Positions 6,080-15,921 of a DNA stretch of 26,021 nt are shown here, in pieces. The position numbers were made by a program, and so were the translations under genes. The notes beneath the pieces are model-generated. The model saw only the letters and a list, made by a program, of their open reading frames with translations, did no database searches and had not been told where the DNA came from. Origin of the DNA: a virus; IMG/VR virus record IMGVR_UViG_3300025601_000102, positions 1-26,021 of that record; one strand, given 5' to 3'. Position 1 is the first letter of the stretch, and the number at the start of each line of letters is the position of its first letter.

Positions 6080-7732
6080 ATGATATTAACAAAAGAATTA
6101 ATAATTAAAACATCACATAATAAAAAATTAAAACATTATAAAAGTCTAGGTTATGATATATCGATGGAATATATCAGTATTAATATAGAACATGCCCCAA
6201 AATATATAGGGAATGTGATAAAAGTTAAATGTGATTATTGTCTATCAATACATGACCGGAAAGTAGTTGATTACAATCGAATAGTTGATAAGAATATTGA
6301 TAAGAAATATGCCTGTTCAAGGAAATGTGGGGTTATTAAATCTACGGAAACAATAAATAAAACTGAGAAAAAACCACACCCAAACCTTGGTAAGAAGATA
6401 GAAATACATAAATCTAAGAAAATTAACAACAAAAGAAAAAATACCAATTTGTTGAAATATGGGGTTGAGCATGTATTACAGAACAAATTAATTCAAGATA
6501 AATTCAAAGAAACACACACAAATAAATATGGAGTTGATAACTATTCAAAAACGGAAGAATTTTTAACTAAACAAAAACTAAACAACCTACAAAAGTACGG
6601 AATTGAGCATATATCACAGATAAAAAGTGTGCGAGAAAAAACCACACAAACAAATTTAAAACGGTATGGTGTCAAATCCACACTAAACTCAGACATATCC
6701 AATAAAAGGCGAAGAGAAAAATTCCAAACAGAAGAACATAGAGGAAATTATGAAATTTCGAACCACGAAAATTATTTAAATTACATAGGTAATAGCGTAT
6801 CTCTTTTCATATGTGATTGTGATTGTGATCATACTTTTGAAATAAAATATGATAATTTCCAAAGTAGATTGAAATTTAACATACCATTATGTACCACATG
6901 CCACCCCATTGGGAATTCAACATCTATAAAGGAACAAGAATTATTCAATCTCATCTCCGAGCTCTATAAAGGAAATATTATACAATCATATCGAGATGGT
7001 TTAGAAATTGATATATATTTACCGGAACTAAAAATTGGATTTGAATTTAATGGTGTGTGGTGGCATTCAAATGTATACAAAAATAAAAATTACCATATAA
7101 ACAAACTAAACCATTTCAAAGACAAAGGAATTAAAATAATATATGTGTGGGAGGATGATTGGATACACAAAAATGATATTATAAAATCACAAATAGGGTA
7201 TTTACTCAAAACATCCAAAACCATAGGAGCAAGGAAATGTATTGTGAGAGAAATAATAGACACTAAAACATATAAAGATTTCCTAATAAAAAACCACGTA
7301 CAAGGATATGTAAAATCAAAAATAAAATTAGGACTTTATTACAATAATACATTAGTATCTCTAATGACATTTGATCACTCAGAAGGTCGAAAAAAAATGA
7401 TAGACTCAGAATGGAATCTATCAAGGTTCTGTAACGCCATAGACATGAGTGTAGTTGGTGGAGCCTCAAAACTATTAAAATACTTCATAGACATTTTTCA
7501 CCCAACTAGGATAATATCATATGGTGACAGTGACTGGTCTAGGGGGAATCTTTACTATAAATTGGGATTTTCAAAATTACATGATACAAAACCAGACTAC
7601 AAATACCTAGTAAATAACACCAGAATACACAAATCTAGATTTAGAAAATCATATACTGGTATATCTGAATCAAGTCTAGATTTACCAAAAGTATGGGACT
7701 GTGGGAAGATAAAGTTCGAAAAGAAATTATAA
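6080..7732 (+). CDS. free-standing homing endonuclease, Vsr-like with GNAT/Mom-like C-domain (550 aa)
   Basis: Order of parts: Zn-ribbon-like pairs (C51/C54, C79/C83); four KYGV-type repeats near residues 126-198 (LLKYGVEH, NKYGVDN, QKYGIEH, KRYGVKS), likely DNA-binding; another Cys-rich knuckle (245-274); a Vsr/EDxHD-type nuclease core (EIDIYLPELKIGFEFNGVWW, H329, then IIYVWEDDW); and a C-terminal acyltransferase-like domain (LGLYYNNTLVSLMTFD, RFCN, GGASKLLKYF, GDSDWSRGNLYYKLGF). This architecture is well known among mobile endonucleases of T4-like phages. It sits between the baseplate genes and the sheath gene and cuts alleles lacking it, to spread itself. No sign of decay. Confidence 0.85.
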   Translation: MILTKELIIKTSHNKKLKHYKSLGYDISMEYISINIEHAPKYIGNVIKVKCDYCLSIHDRKVVDYNRIVDKNIDKKYACSRKCGVIKSTETINKTEKKPHPNLGKKIEIHKSKKINNKRKNTNLLKYGVEHVLQNKLIQDKFKETHTNKYGVDNYSKTEEFLTKQKLNNLQKYGIEHISQIKSVREKTTQTNLKRYGVKSTLNSDISNKRRREKFQTEEHRGNYEISNHENYLNYIGNSVSLFICDCDCDHTFEIKYDNFQSRLKFNIPLCTTCHPIGNSTSIKEQELFNLISELYKGNIIQSYRDGLEIDIYLPELKIGFEFNGVWWHSNVYKNKNYHINKLNHFKDKGIKIIYVWEDDWIHKNDIIKSQIGYLLKTSKTIGARKCIVREIIDTKTYKDFLIKNHVQGYVKSKIKLGLYYNNTLVSLMTFDHSEGRKKMIDSEWNLSRFCNAIDMSVVGGASKLLKYFIDIFHPTRIISYGDSDWSRGNLYYKLGFSKLHDTKPDYKYLVNNTRIHKSRFRKSYTGISESSLDLPKVWDCGKIKFEKKL

Positions 7733-7740
7733 GGCATAAA

Positions 7741-7770
7741 AAAAAGTGAAGAAATTAATCTTCACTTTTT
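7741..7770. terminator. bidirectional terminator
   Basis: A perfect 12-bp stem, AAAAAGTGAAGA with TCTTCACTTTTT, around the 6-base loop AATTAA, has A-runs before and T-runs after on both strands. It lies between two convergent genes, the homing endonuclease and the tail sheath, and should stop transcription from both. Confidence 0.85.
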
Positions 7771-7785
7771 TAAAACTTATTCTAA

Positions 7786-10700
7786 TTATGATTGAATAAA
7801 CCCACCTGACTGAATTGCTCCAGACCCAAGTACATTTACGTTATTCACAATAATACCCATACCCATGATTGGCTCAACATATGTATCAAGAACTCCAATT
7901 TGATTCTGAATAATCTGATCATTGTTGTTCTCATCATCACACTTATTGAAGTATTCATAAAGACCACCCTTAGACTTATATGATTCACAGATTGTATCTG
8001 CTCTCAATTTAATCTCGGCTCTAACCTCAGGTGTGTTAAACTTCCATTGGAAAGTCAATAACATATCAGCAAGTTCTCGTTCAAGTTCAATAAGAACTTC
8101 TCTTACGTGTATGAAAGATAAAGATGATAATAATAATGTTTGAGCTGTGTTCTCAGTCTCGATTACATATCCTCTGTTTCTTTTAAATACGATTGGATTC
8201 ATCATAGCACCGTTCAAGTTTCCAATATCTTCTGGATTGAAATCTTGTTCAAGTCCAGCAATATTTGTAATTCGACCATTACTGATACCGGCAGCAATTG
8301 TCCACGGAACAATGTTAGTTACTGTTGATGTTTGCTTTCTCATATAAGTAAGTCCAACATATGCTGATGGTGGAACACTCGTAGGTCGACCATTATCATT
8401 TACAGTTACGTATGGTCCAAAATATCCAACAGATGATACACCAACTCCATCACCGAAAGAGTAAAGGAATGCTGGAGAACTATTAGGATCTCCACCACTA
8501 GCTATAAAATCTGTTTGTAGAACACCATCAGTATTAACAAATGATGGAGAACTTGAATTCTTAAATGATTTCATAGAAGGCATATTCAATATACCCAAGA
8601 TGTCTAATCTCTCACCACAGATATCAACTAACTGTTGTTTTGAACGTTCAGCCAAACCAAGTCCAAATGCATCGATTAAGTATCTGAAATCAAATGCTTC
8701 TTTATTAGTAACTGATTTGAATAACGGTGTTCCTTTTGCAACCAAATTAAGAATATCATCTTGTTTAGATTCAGTACCATCTGGTAATGAATCTTGTCTT
8801 ATACGGAAACCTTTAAGACTAATAGCCTTGTAAGTTGACGTATAATCATCAATATTAGTGTATCGGAAAGTTTGTTTATCACCATCACCGAAATCTCTTA
8901 TCTTTATTTCATCATCACACGTTATTTCAACAAGTGTTGTGTCGTTAGCCCATAGTCTCTTAGAAAGAACTCTTGTGAGTTTTCTAGGTACCTCATCAGA
9001 CATAAGTGATGTAGTAGAAAATGATGCTTCAAGGTAATCTCCAATTTTAACCTCCGTATATCTACTTGCTCTCACTAGTATCTTGTTAGCTACAGAAGTG
9101 TAACCAGCTGGTTCTTCAATCTCAACAGATTGTTTATAGGTTGAATCGAACGAATTTATATAGAAATTATTATTCGAAAGTAGTGAATTTGAATCAGGAT
9201 CAGAAACACCTAATGTACCAAAACTTTCAATTGTTTGAAGTGTTGGGTTTTCGAATGTTATTTTCATATTAAGTTCATTATCAATATACATATCAAGGTG
9301 TAATGGTCTATCTTCACCCATCTCACTAAAAGCATATAAGTTATTAACACTCAATATCTCTTCTGTCACATTTTCAGATATTTCATATGCGTAATAACTG
9401 TACGTAGCTGACGAAGACGCAAATACACCACCACTCAATGTTGAGAGTTGTATTGCTCTATTCAGTGCCGATGCCGGTACTGAATATCCGTTAGTAGGAT
9501 TCAGACCTTCATCCGATTGAACAGTGAATACACCATTATTATTAATACCACCAAACATGAATTGATATCCGGATCCTGATTGACTTACATCAGCCGAAGC
9601 TAAGAAATCTTTATTTAAATCAATGTTAGTATCACCAGTACCAGACAAAGATGATAAATCAACACCATATGGGTCTGTTTCTAATAGATTAACACCAAGT
9701 ACTAAATAATTATACCCGGCAAGTGAAGCTGCTACCGATGCACCCGGTACGAACTGAGCTACTAGTGTAGAGTAATTTGTTTTTTGGTAGATAACATCAG
9801 TTGAGTTGATAAGACCTTGTTCATACTTTCCATATAAATCAGAATATCTACCAACAACACCCATTGTTAATCCAGCAGGTTCAGATTTTGTCTCTGCACC
9901 ATCCAAACCTAATATCAATTCATCATCCAACTTGTAAAAAACAAGTGGTGATCCGTTAGTTGCAATCGCAACAGCGTCTGCGATACTAGCAAAGTAATTA
10001 TCTACATAATCATCCTCAACAACAGAGTTACTAGATGGGCTAGCCACGGGGTAACTGAAGTTCAATACAAATGACCTATTTAGGGTATTTGTATTATTAA
10101 TATCTGTCACATCTACAAAAACTAATGATGATTTTTGTGGGTCACCAGTTAATCCAAGTGGATCCAACAACAAAGAACCTTGATTCGATGATGAAGAGTT
10201 AGCATACGCCAATAAATTATTGAAATATTTCAAACTTCTATATTCGTCATAATTTCTCGTAGTAATAGATTGGTTCGTATTATCAAATACAACTCTAAAA
10301 GAAGAAGATCCAATACTATCATAATAATAATCCTGACCAACACCATAAGATAATGGTTTGAAGTTAGTATCACCAGATCCAACAGATCCATGATTTAAAG
10401 ATACATCATTCATATTCAATGATGTTAGTATGAAACTACCAGTAATACTGACTGAGAATGTAGCGTAACCGAGAACAATATCAGATGCTGATACTAACGG
10501 ATTTGAGTCCGGTGTCGTTGTCTGATATACTCTAACCGTACCCGTTGAATCAACAACAGTTGTAGCTACATACGATTGAGTTGATGTCGATACTGGATAG
10601 TATGATGAATTTATTTCAAAACTAGCACCTGATACTGTAACAGCATCACCACCGATAACAGCGTAACCATTATCAGAAATTGTATCAACACTATAATCCA

Positions 10701-12021
10701 TCGATATAGTTGCTCCCGATACTAGTGAATAAGTTGCACTTAAATCATTAACATATCCTTCGGAGAACCACCATGTTCTATTCGAAGGATTGTGTACTGA
10801 TCCTGATATGATACCACCAACTCTTTCATCACTACTATAAAAGTCTCCTCTATATGCGTGATCACCGGCAACGCTAGGTATAGAGTTTGTATCGTATAAT
10901 GCCATAACGTTTCCTGGTCTATCAAGTACTGTCTGTTTCAAACTGATACTCTCAGTAATAGTTTCCTTATATGATAAGAAATCTATATTAACTTGACCAT
11001 CAGCAGTACCATCATTTGAATCAAGGCTACTATAATTAGTAGAACCATTCGTTGGTGGATTTGCTTGTAGACTATCACTAACCATATTATTACCGATGAG
11101 ATCGACAAGACCTTTTGGATAATCAGATTCAAATAAATCGATGTTAAATGCACAGAACACACCATGTTGGTCAGTTCCTCTATTTATAACAGTTTCGATA
11201 AATATATTTCTACCACTTCGGTCTCTGAAATACGGAATCATAGAAACACCATCAGCATAAGTAAGTGTGGTAATGTTTCTATCGGTCGTAAAGTTTCTAA
11301 CTTGATTCTTTCTAAGTCCCGTTGGTGAGAAATATTGTGAGAATCTAGCATCCACTGATAAATTTGAATAATTTGAATAATCTCCAGCTACAACAATAAC
11401 ATCAACAAGATAATCGGAAACCAAATCTTTGTTATTAACATATGGTGGAATATCTTCCTGTGATCCATACCAGTCTAACATAGGTACATCAAATCCGGGT
11501 CTCTGTGATTTTATCACGAAAATAGTAACATACTTATCTGATAGATTTGTAAAGTTCAATAACCTACCTTCATAACCAACATTATCACTAGCTACGTTTA
11601 AGAAAGATTCCGTATCTCTCTTCCAAAATCCAGTTGTATCGAAAAACCTTCTATAAGGTCCCAATCGCTCAACATCGTTTTGTAGAGTAGTTGCACATGA
11701 AAGTGATTGATATTCTATCTGGTCAAGAACATCATCTGTCATTAATAAGTTAATTGCGTATACAGGAGATGCCTCTAACATTTTAGTAATAGTTCTGTGG
11801 AAAAATGAACCCCTTCGTTCTAACTGACGATCAAGAGGACCAAAAGTTGATTCGAATGTGTTTAAGTTGTCTACAAGGATTGGTGTATTCACCGGACCCT
11901 TTTTAGACACACCTATAACCGTGTTACTTATTCCTGTAATAGTAGGACTAGATGTAACCGCCTGAGAACTTTCTTCAAGGAAAATTCCTGGTCTTCCGTA
12001 GTTTCCGATTTGGATTGCCAT
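7786..12021 (-). CDS. giant tail sheath protein (1411 aa)
   Basis: The N-terminus (MAIQIGNYGRPGIFLEESSQ) has the conserved Gly-Arg-Pro-Gly-Ile/Val-Phe sheath opening, and the last ~330 residues contain the sheath C-domain: PWTIAAGISNGRI, RGYVIETENTAQTLLLSSLS, FIHVREVLIELERELADMLL and an end region with YVEPIMGMGIIVNNVNVL. This subunit forms the contractile outer tube that drives the inner tube through the host envelope. T4 gp18 has 659 residues, so this protein is about twice the usual size. The extra sequence is a Ser/Thr/Asn-rich, beta-like region of about 750 residues (roughly 320-1070), presumably displayed on the outside of the tail. An ATATATA stretch lies about 30-40 bases upstream of the ATG. 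Confidence 0.9.
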   Translation of the reverse strand: MAIQIGNYGRPGIFLEESSQAVTSSPTITGISNTVIGVSKKGPVNTPILVDNLNTFESTFGPLDRQLERRGSFFHRTITKMLEASPVYAINLLMTDDVLDQIEYQSLSCATTLQNDVERLGPYRRFFDTTGFWKRDTESFLNVASDNVGYEGRLLNFTNLSDKYVTIFVIKSQRPGFDVPMLDWYGSQEDIPPYVNNKDLVSDYLVDVIVVAGDYSNYSNLSVDARFSQYFSPTGLRKNQVRNFTTDRNITTLTYADGVSMIPYFRDRSGRNIFIETVINRGTDQHGVFCAFNIDLFESDYPKGLVDLIGNNMVSDSLQANPPTNGSTNYSSLDSNDGTADGQVNIDFLSYKETITESISLKQTVLDRPGNVMALYDTNSIPSVAGDHAYRGDFYSSDERVGGIISGSVHNPSNRTWWFSEGYVNDLSATYSLVSGATISMDYSVDTISDNGYAVIGGDAVTVSGASFEINSSYYPVSTSTQSYVATTVVDSTGTVRVYQTTTPDSNPLVSASDIVLGYATFSVSITGSFILTSLNMNDVSLNHGSVGSGDTNFKPLSYGVGQDYYYDSIGSSSFRVVFDNTNQSITTRNYDEYRSLKYFNNLLAYANSSSSNQGSLLLDPLGLTGDPQKSSLVFVDVTDINNTNTLNRSFVLNFSYPVASPSSNSVVEDDYVDNYFASIADAVAIATNGSPLVFYKLDDELILGLDGAETKSEPAGLTMGVVGRYSDLYGKYEQGLINSTDVIYQKTNYSTLVAQFVPGASVAASLAGYNYLVLGVNLLETDPYGVDLSSLSGTGDTNIDLNKDFLASADVSQSGSGYQFMFGGINNNGVFTVQSDEGLNPTNGYSVPASALNRAIQLSTLSGGVFASSSATYSYYAYEISENVTEEILSVNNLYAFSEMGEDRPLHLDMYIDNELNMKITFENPTLQTIESFGTLGVSDPDSNSLLSNNNFYINSFDSTYKQSVEIEEPAGYTSVANKILVRASRYTEVKIGDYLEASFSTTSLMSDEVPRKLTRVLSKRLWANDTTLVEITCDDEIKIRDFGDGDKQTFRYTNIDDYTSTYKAISLKGFRIRQDSLPDGTESKQDDILNLVAKGTPLFKSVTNKEAFDFRYLIDAFGLGLAERSKQQLVDICGERLDILGILNMPSMKSFKNSSSPSFVNTDGVLQTDFIASGGDPNSSPAFLYSFGDGVGVSSVGYFGPYVTVNDNGRPTSVPPSAYVGLTYMRKQTSTVTNIVPWTIAAGISNGRITNIAGLEQDFNPEDIGNLNGAMMNPIVFKRNRGYVIETENTAQTLLLSSLSFIHVREVLIELERELADMLLTFQWKFNTPEVRAEIKLRADTICESYKSKGGLYEYFNKCDDENNNDQIIQNQIGVLDTYVEPIMGMGIIVNNVNVLGSGAIQSGGFIQS

Positions 12022-12140
12022 ATTAATTTAAATTATTTTTTATCAATTACAGGTATATATAAAATAAAAATTATCAACTTTTTCTATTTCTATGTGAAAT
12101 GTAAATGTTTAAAAATGTGGCCTAAAATGTTATTTATTTA

Positions 12141-14366
12141 TTAATTTCTTAGTTTTTTCAACAAATTTATAGCCGATGTAGATGTGAAATCACCTTTACC
12201 AATATTTGAACGAGATACTACTTTTAATTTCGTAAATAACTTACCCTCTAAATCAACTAAGACCTCAACCGAATCGACTGAAATATTATCAATTTCTTGT
12301 GAGCTATCACCATCAACATTTATGAACCTCATTTTTTTACCACCTTCATAGAATAGACTAATACTTAATTTAGAACGTTCGAATTTTTCTTTAATATCGA
12401 TGTTCTCCATATTAAATCCAAATCTAGATAGGTAATAAAAATACGTAGCCTCTTTTTCCTGATGTGCTAATAAGAAGTATAACCATTTATCACCACTCTT
12501 TAATCTAAAAGATAAACCCTTCATTAAACCATCCTTTGACTCTGATTTCTTTTTAGAAATCCATTCAAATAAATTATCACCACCAAATGCCTTAATGTTA
12601 CGTTGATCAACAAACTTCACCTTTGTTTTTAAAATTTTATCAACCACTTTACCATTAACATCATTATCAGATTTTCCACCAGCACCAGTCATTGCGGTAT
12701 CGGCTAAATTAACAGATAGTCCAAAATACTCTTTTAGAAATGTTGGTAATGCTCCACTACCACTATACATTTTAGAATCGGCCAATAATTTTGTTATAAA
12801 GTTTAAAAGAATTTTACCCAATTTCTTATCAGAATCAACAGTAACACCTTCCGAACCGAATGAGAATTTACAATCATCAGAAAATATAGTTGTTTTGTAT
12901 TTACTATCAGCAAGTATATCAAGTACAGCATCTTCCCACTCATCATATAGTTTTATGTTTCTCCACGGACCTCCACCTGGTGCCTCAGGTGATCCACCAC
13001 CACCAGATCCAAGATGCTCATATTCTCTAAAAACACTATTAGATACCTTCCCAGCAGTTCTACCGGATTGTATAACAGATGTTGTATGTATTCGCCAAGC
13101 TCTTTTAAACAACCTCACAATTTCAATTATGTGGTCGGGATTCTTCATAATTAATTTAGTTGATTTCTCATATTTTTTTAATTCAGTTGCCTTTTCTTGT
13201 GTTATCGTGAATTCAGCAATTATATCCTCCGTGAATACTTCTTCAAATTTAGCAGTCATTTCCTTAGTAGTTATCTTCAATTTAGATTTATTTTCGGAAA
13301 AATTTTTATAATGTGATAAATAAGTATAATTCTCATTACTCTCAACTTCCTGACCGGTACCTAATTGTTTTGGACGTTTATCATCTTCATTCTTTTTATT
13401 CTGCTCCTCCAACTTATTTAAGGCACTCTCATATTCTTTCAATTTCTCATGACCTTCTAATAATTTCTGCACAATTTTCCAAATAGACTGCAATCCATCC
13501 ATATCGTGAATCTCATTAGCATTATTTACTTTCTGTGAAAGTTCCTTAGCTGTTTTCTCATCAATACCCAGTAATCGCTCGGCCCTATCTGGATGGACGA
13601 GTTTTAACATATCACGATAAAGTTTCTTAATATCTTTCATCATTTGAGGATCAACTTCTCTCTCTTTCATAGTCTTTCTCCTCTTACTATCACTACTTCT
13701 ATCTCTAATTTTATAAATGTCCTTAGATGAAGATATATTTTTCTTTTTCAATATTTCAATTTCCGATTTATATCTCTCAATATATTTTGGTATAATATCA
13801 CTTTCCAAGTCAGGCAATGGTAATGAAAGCGGGAACTCAATTTCACCTAATTCTTTAACCTTATCATCATCAGTTTCTGGGATTCCCGTACCAAGTGATT
13901 TAACATCTTCTTTATCAATTTCCACTCCAGATCCTTCTAATAGAAATGTTTTATATTCTCCTAATTTCTGGAAAATAACACCAACACCTTCAACTTCTTT
14001 AATATTCTTTAATGCTTCTTCGGCCTCAATAACCATACTAACTACCTTCTCAGAGGACGAACCTGATACAATCTTACTAGATATAGATTGTAATCGAACT
14101 GATACGTGTATAGTTACTTTCTCTTTTGATGGGAGTTCGGATAATTGAACATCATCATGCATTGTTTCGAACCTATTCTTTAATAAAGAAATTATGTTTT
14201 TCATTTTCATAAGGTTATAACCGATTTCGGCTTTCCTCATAAGTGAGTTTATCATTCGACCTACAAGTGAATCTCCCCAATTTACCTCATTCTCAATCAT
14301 TTCATTAACTGAATAATGTTTCTTATATTGTCCGAGGTATTGTTCTCGTGTAAGTATTCTCTTCAT
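12141..14366 (-). CDS. large J-domain virion-associated protein candidate (741 aa)
   Basis: The start is ATG 14366 (a TTG just upstream is in frame). It begins MKRILTREQYLGQYKKHYSV, like the leader family, then WGDSLVGRMINSLMRKAEIG, a segment I recall from uncharacterised proteins of similar phages. A J-domain lies near residues 243-300 (IKKLYRDMLKLVHPDRAERL, HPD at 258-260, then helix NNANEIHDMDGLQSIWKIVQ), which normally recruits an Hsp70 (DnaK). A charged coiled stretch follows, then a Gly-rich linker (GSGGGGSPEAPGGGPW) and a C-terminal alpha/beta half with no known domain. Role inferred: an internal virion protein or an assembly factor using the host chaperone. Confidence 0.7.
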   Translation of the reverse strand: MKRILTREQYLGQYKKHYSVNEMIENEVNWGDSLVGRMINSLMRKAEIGYNLMKMKNIISLLKNRFETMHDDVQLSELPSKEKVTIHVSVRLQSISSKIVSGSSSEKVVSMVIEAEEALKNIKEVEGVGVIFQKLGEYKTFLLEGSGVEIDKEDVKSLGTGIPETDDDKVKELGEIEFPLSLPLPDLESDIIPKYIERYKSEIEILKKKNISSSKDIYKIRDRSSDSKRRKTMKEREVDPQMMKDIKKLYRDMLKLVHPDRAERLLGIDEKTAKELSQKVNNANEIHDMDGLQSIWKIVQKLLEGHEKLKEYESALNKLEEQNKKNEDDKRPKQLGTGQEVESNENYTYLSHYKNFSENKSKLKITTKEMTAKFEEVFTEDIIAEFTITQEKATELKKYEKSTKLIMKNPDHIIEIVRLFKRAWRIHTTSVIQSGRTAGKVSNSVFREYEHLGSGGGGSPEAPGGGPWRNIKLYDEWEDAVLDILADSKYKTTIFSDDCKFSFGSEGVTVDSDKKLGKILLNFITKLLADSKMYSGSGALPTFLKEYFGLSVNLADTAMTGAGGKSDNDVNGKVVDKILKTKVKFVDQRNIKAFGGDNLFEWISKKKSESKDGLMKGLSFRLKSGDKWLYFLLAHQEKEATYFYYLSRFGFNMENIDIKEKFERSKLSISLFYEGGKKMRFINVDGDSSQEIDNISVDSVEVLVDLEGKLFTKLKVVSRSNIGKGDFTSTSAINLLKKLRN

Positions 14367-14380
14367 CAAAATAGAGTATT

Positions 14381-14398
14381 TTTTAATATATATTAAAA
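14381..14398. promoter_or_regulatory. palindromic AT box between divergent genes
   Basis: TTTTAATATATATTAAAA is an 18-base perfect palindrome lying 14 bases before the ATG of the J-domain gene and 60 bases before the divergent gene at 14459. TATATA stretches of this type precede many starts in the window at 5-40 bases and may be the phage's late-promoter element, comparable to T4's TATAAATA. Confidence 0.35.
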
Positions 14399-14458
14399 TA
14401 AATAGCCCGATTTTGTTTATTTATCCGTATATTTACTAAACAAACACAAATAAAAAAC

Positions 14459-14839
14459 ATGGACAACTTCAATATTATATCAGTAGACATATCAGAGCTA
14501 AACCCAGAAGATTTTGGTAAAGCTCTCATTGATAATGGAGTAGATTCATTAAAAAGAGAAGACATTGATAAAATAATGGTGTTGTTTAGAGAAAATCACA
14601 CTAAAATTTTTCTTGACAAAATAACACACAAAGTTGTTGGATATATTAATAGTTCATCAGGGTCAGTTGAATTTACGAAAGGATTCATGGAAAATCTTAA
14701 ATGGATGCCAACTATCAAACCAGAGCCTGTAATCATTTATAATATGGATGTAATTCTCGAAAAGATTAAGAGTCAGGGCATGGATAGCCTTTATGATAAA
14801 GAAAGACAATTCCTCAAAAGCCAATCAAAAAAAATGTAA
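14459..14839 (+). CDS. small protein with SLxxExxFLxxxSKK C-terminus (126 aa)
   Basis: The body (MDNFNIISVDISELNPEDFG onward) has no recognised domain. The last 30 residues, MDVILEKIKSQGMDSLYDKE followed by RQFLKSQSKKM, resemble the short C-terminal module (I-x-x-x-G-x-x-SLT-x-x-E-x-x-FL-x-x-x-SKK) found at the end of many Bacteroidetes proteins, including rhomboid proteases. That supports a Bacteroidetes host. The gene is divergent from the J-domain gene and 3 bases ahead of a small membrane gene. Function is unknown. Confidence 0.65.
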   Translation: MDNFNIISVDISELNPEDFGKALIDNGVDSLKREDIDKIMVLFRENHTKIFLDKITHKVVGYINSSSGSVEFTKGFMENLKWMPTIKPEPVIIYNMDVILEKIKSQGMDSLYDKERQFLKSQSKKM

Positions 14840-14842
14840 TTC

Positions 14843-15040
14843 ATGACAACTAAAACATTCACACGACTACAAACACTATTATTTCTATTAGTAATATCTG
14901 GATTTTACTTACTCAGCATCTTAAATCCCGATCCAATTTGGTGGGTTATATCATTTATATCCTATCTCGTTGCTGATGAAATAATCAAACAAAATTATAA
15001 ACTATACAAAAAGGAATTATTAACGAATGTCGTATTTTAA
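14843..15040 (+). CDS. small membrane protein (65 aa)
   Basis: Two hydrophobic segments, LQTLLFLLVISGFYLLSIL (about residues 9-27) and IWWVISFISYLVADEII (about 32-48), are separated by a short NPDP turn, with a basic tail (KQNYKLYKKELL). This is a typical helical hairpin of the inner membrane. It follows the preceding gene after 3 bases, so they are translated from one message. Possible roles (holin-like, envelope modification, exclusion) cannot be told apart from sequence. Confidence 0.65.
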   Translation: MTTKTFTRLQTLLFLLVISGFYLLSILNPDPIWWVISFISYLVADEIIKQNYKLYKKELLTNVVF

Positions 15041-15153
15041 AAACTTTAATACTTTTGTGTTGGAGTTTCTTTATTTTCACAAAAAATCCATGTTTTTAAA
15101 ATCTGATCTTTAGAAAGAATATATAAAATATAAGAAATCATCAAACAATTAAG

Positions 15154-15438
15154 ATGAGGTATAAACAATTAAAATACGGTGATAAGAATATCACCAACAA
15201 CAAAAAGATAGACAGTGTTCTTACAAAAGAAGAACTGAGATGGCTCATTGACTGTGAGATTGAAGACGCTGACATCGAAATAAAAAACAAGACACTTATC
15301 TGGAACTCTGGTAAATTCATTACCGGAAATTGGGAATATGGTATATTCAAAGACGGAACTTTTCACGGAACATTTAAAAATGGTATATTCGAGAACGGTA
15401 ATATGAGAGGAAACTTTATCAGTGGTATTAAAAAATAA
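15154..15438 (+). CDS. MORN-like/Gly-Phe repeat protein (94 aa)
   Basis: The C-terminal half consists of short aromatic-Gly repeats: IWNSGKFITGNWEYGIFKDG, TFHGTFKNGIFENG, NMRGNFISGIKK, in a 7-8-residue beta-strand rhythm like MORN or similar phage repeats. The N-terminal half (LTKEELRWLIDCEIEDADIE) is helical and acidic. It may form a small beta-sheet ladder. The 113-base gap upstream contains a TACTTTTG box (15050-15057) and an ATATATAAAATATAAG stretch near the start, so it may have its own promoter. Function is unknown. Confidence 0.65.
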   Translation: MRYKQLKYGDKNITNNKKIDSVLTKEELRWLIDCEIEDADIEIKNKTLIWNSGKFITGNWEYGIFKDGTFHGTFKNGIFENGNMRGNFISGIKK

Positions 15439-15465
15439 CTGACCAAAATCAAATGAAAAAAATTA

Positions 15466-15921
15466 ATGAGGAAGAAGAAAGTAACCACACTAAGACCACC
15501 CAACTTAGTGAACACCAGAGAAATAAAAATATCCAAATATCAAGGCGAAGAATACTTTTTTGAAATTGGTAATAATATAACACAGGATATAATTGAGGGT
15601 GTAGTATTTATGATGAGAGAAAATGTCGAACTCACAAACATATCATGGAATACCGAAATTAAAGATATAAATACATATGAAATAGATCCACGGAAATCAT
15701 TATACTGGCTAACTGGAGGTGATGATGAATGGATGTCTAAAAATAATAATTATAAATATAAATGGTATGAATGTGTCAATGAATTCACAGATGCTTTCGG
15801 AGAAGACGTAATCGATATAGTCGAAAAGTCGAAAACTCTACTAGATGTTCGTAAACAAATAATGAATAGATTGAATTTACCCATCTTATTTGAATTTGCT
15901 CTAGAAAAGAAAATCGCTTAA
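15466..15921 (+). CDS. hypothetical protein (151 aa)
   Basis: Soluble protein of no recognised family. It starts at ATG 15466 (MRKKKVTTLRPPNLVNTREI); an ATG at 15453 is in another, short frame. Segments include FFEIGNNITQDIIEGVVFMM and a C-terminal helix VIDIVEKSKTLLDVRKQIMN. It follows the repeat protein after 27 bases and is closed by a strong hairpin, so it is the last gene of its unit. Confidence 0.65.
   Translation: MRKKKVTTLRPPNLVNTREIKISKYQGEEYFFEIGNNITQDIIEGVVFMMRENVELTNISWNTEIKDINTYEIDPRKSLYWLTGGDDEWMSKNNNYKYKWYECVNEFTDAFGEDVIDIVEKSKTLLDVRKQIMNRLNLPILFEFALEKKIA

Noticed and set aside
12895-14148. Plus-strand open frames opposite the J-domain gene
   Set aside because: Ser- and Phe-rich antisense products, no plausible domain, and fully covered by a well-supported gene.
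15453-15466. ATG 15453 as a start for the 151-aa gene
   Set aside because: It is in a different frame that soon stops; 15466 is in frame.
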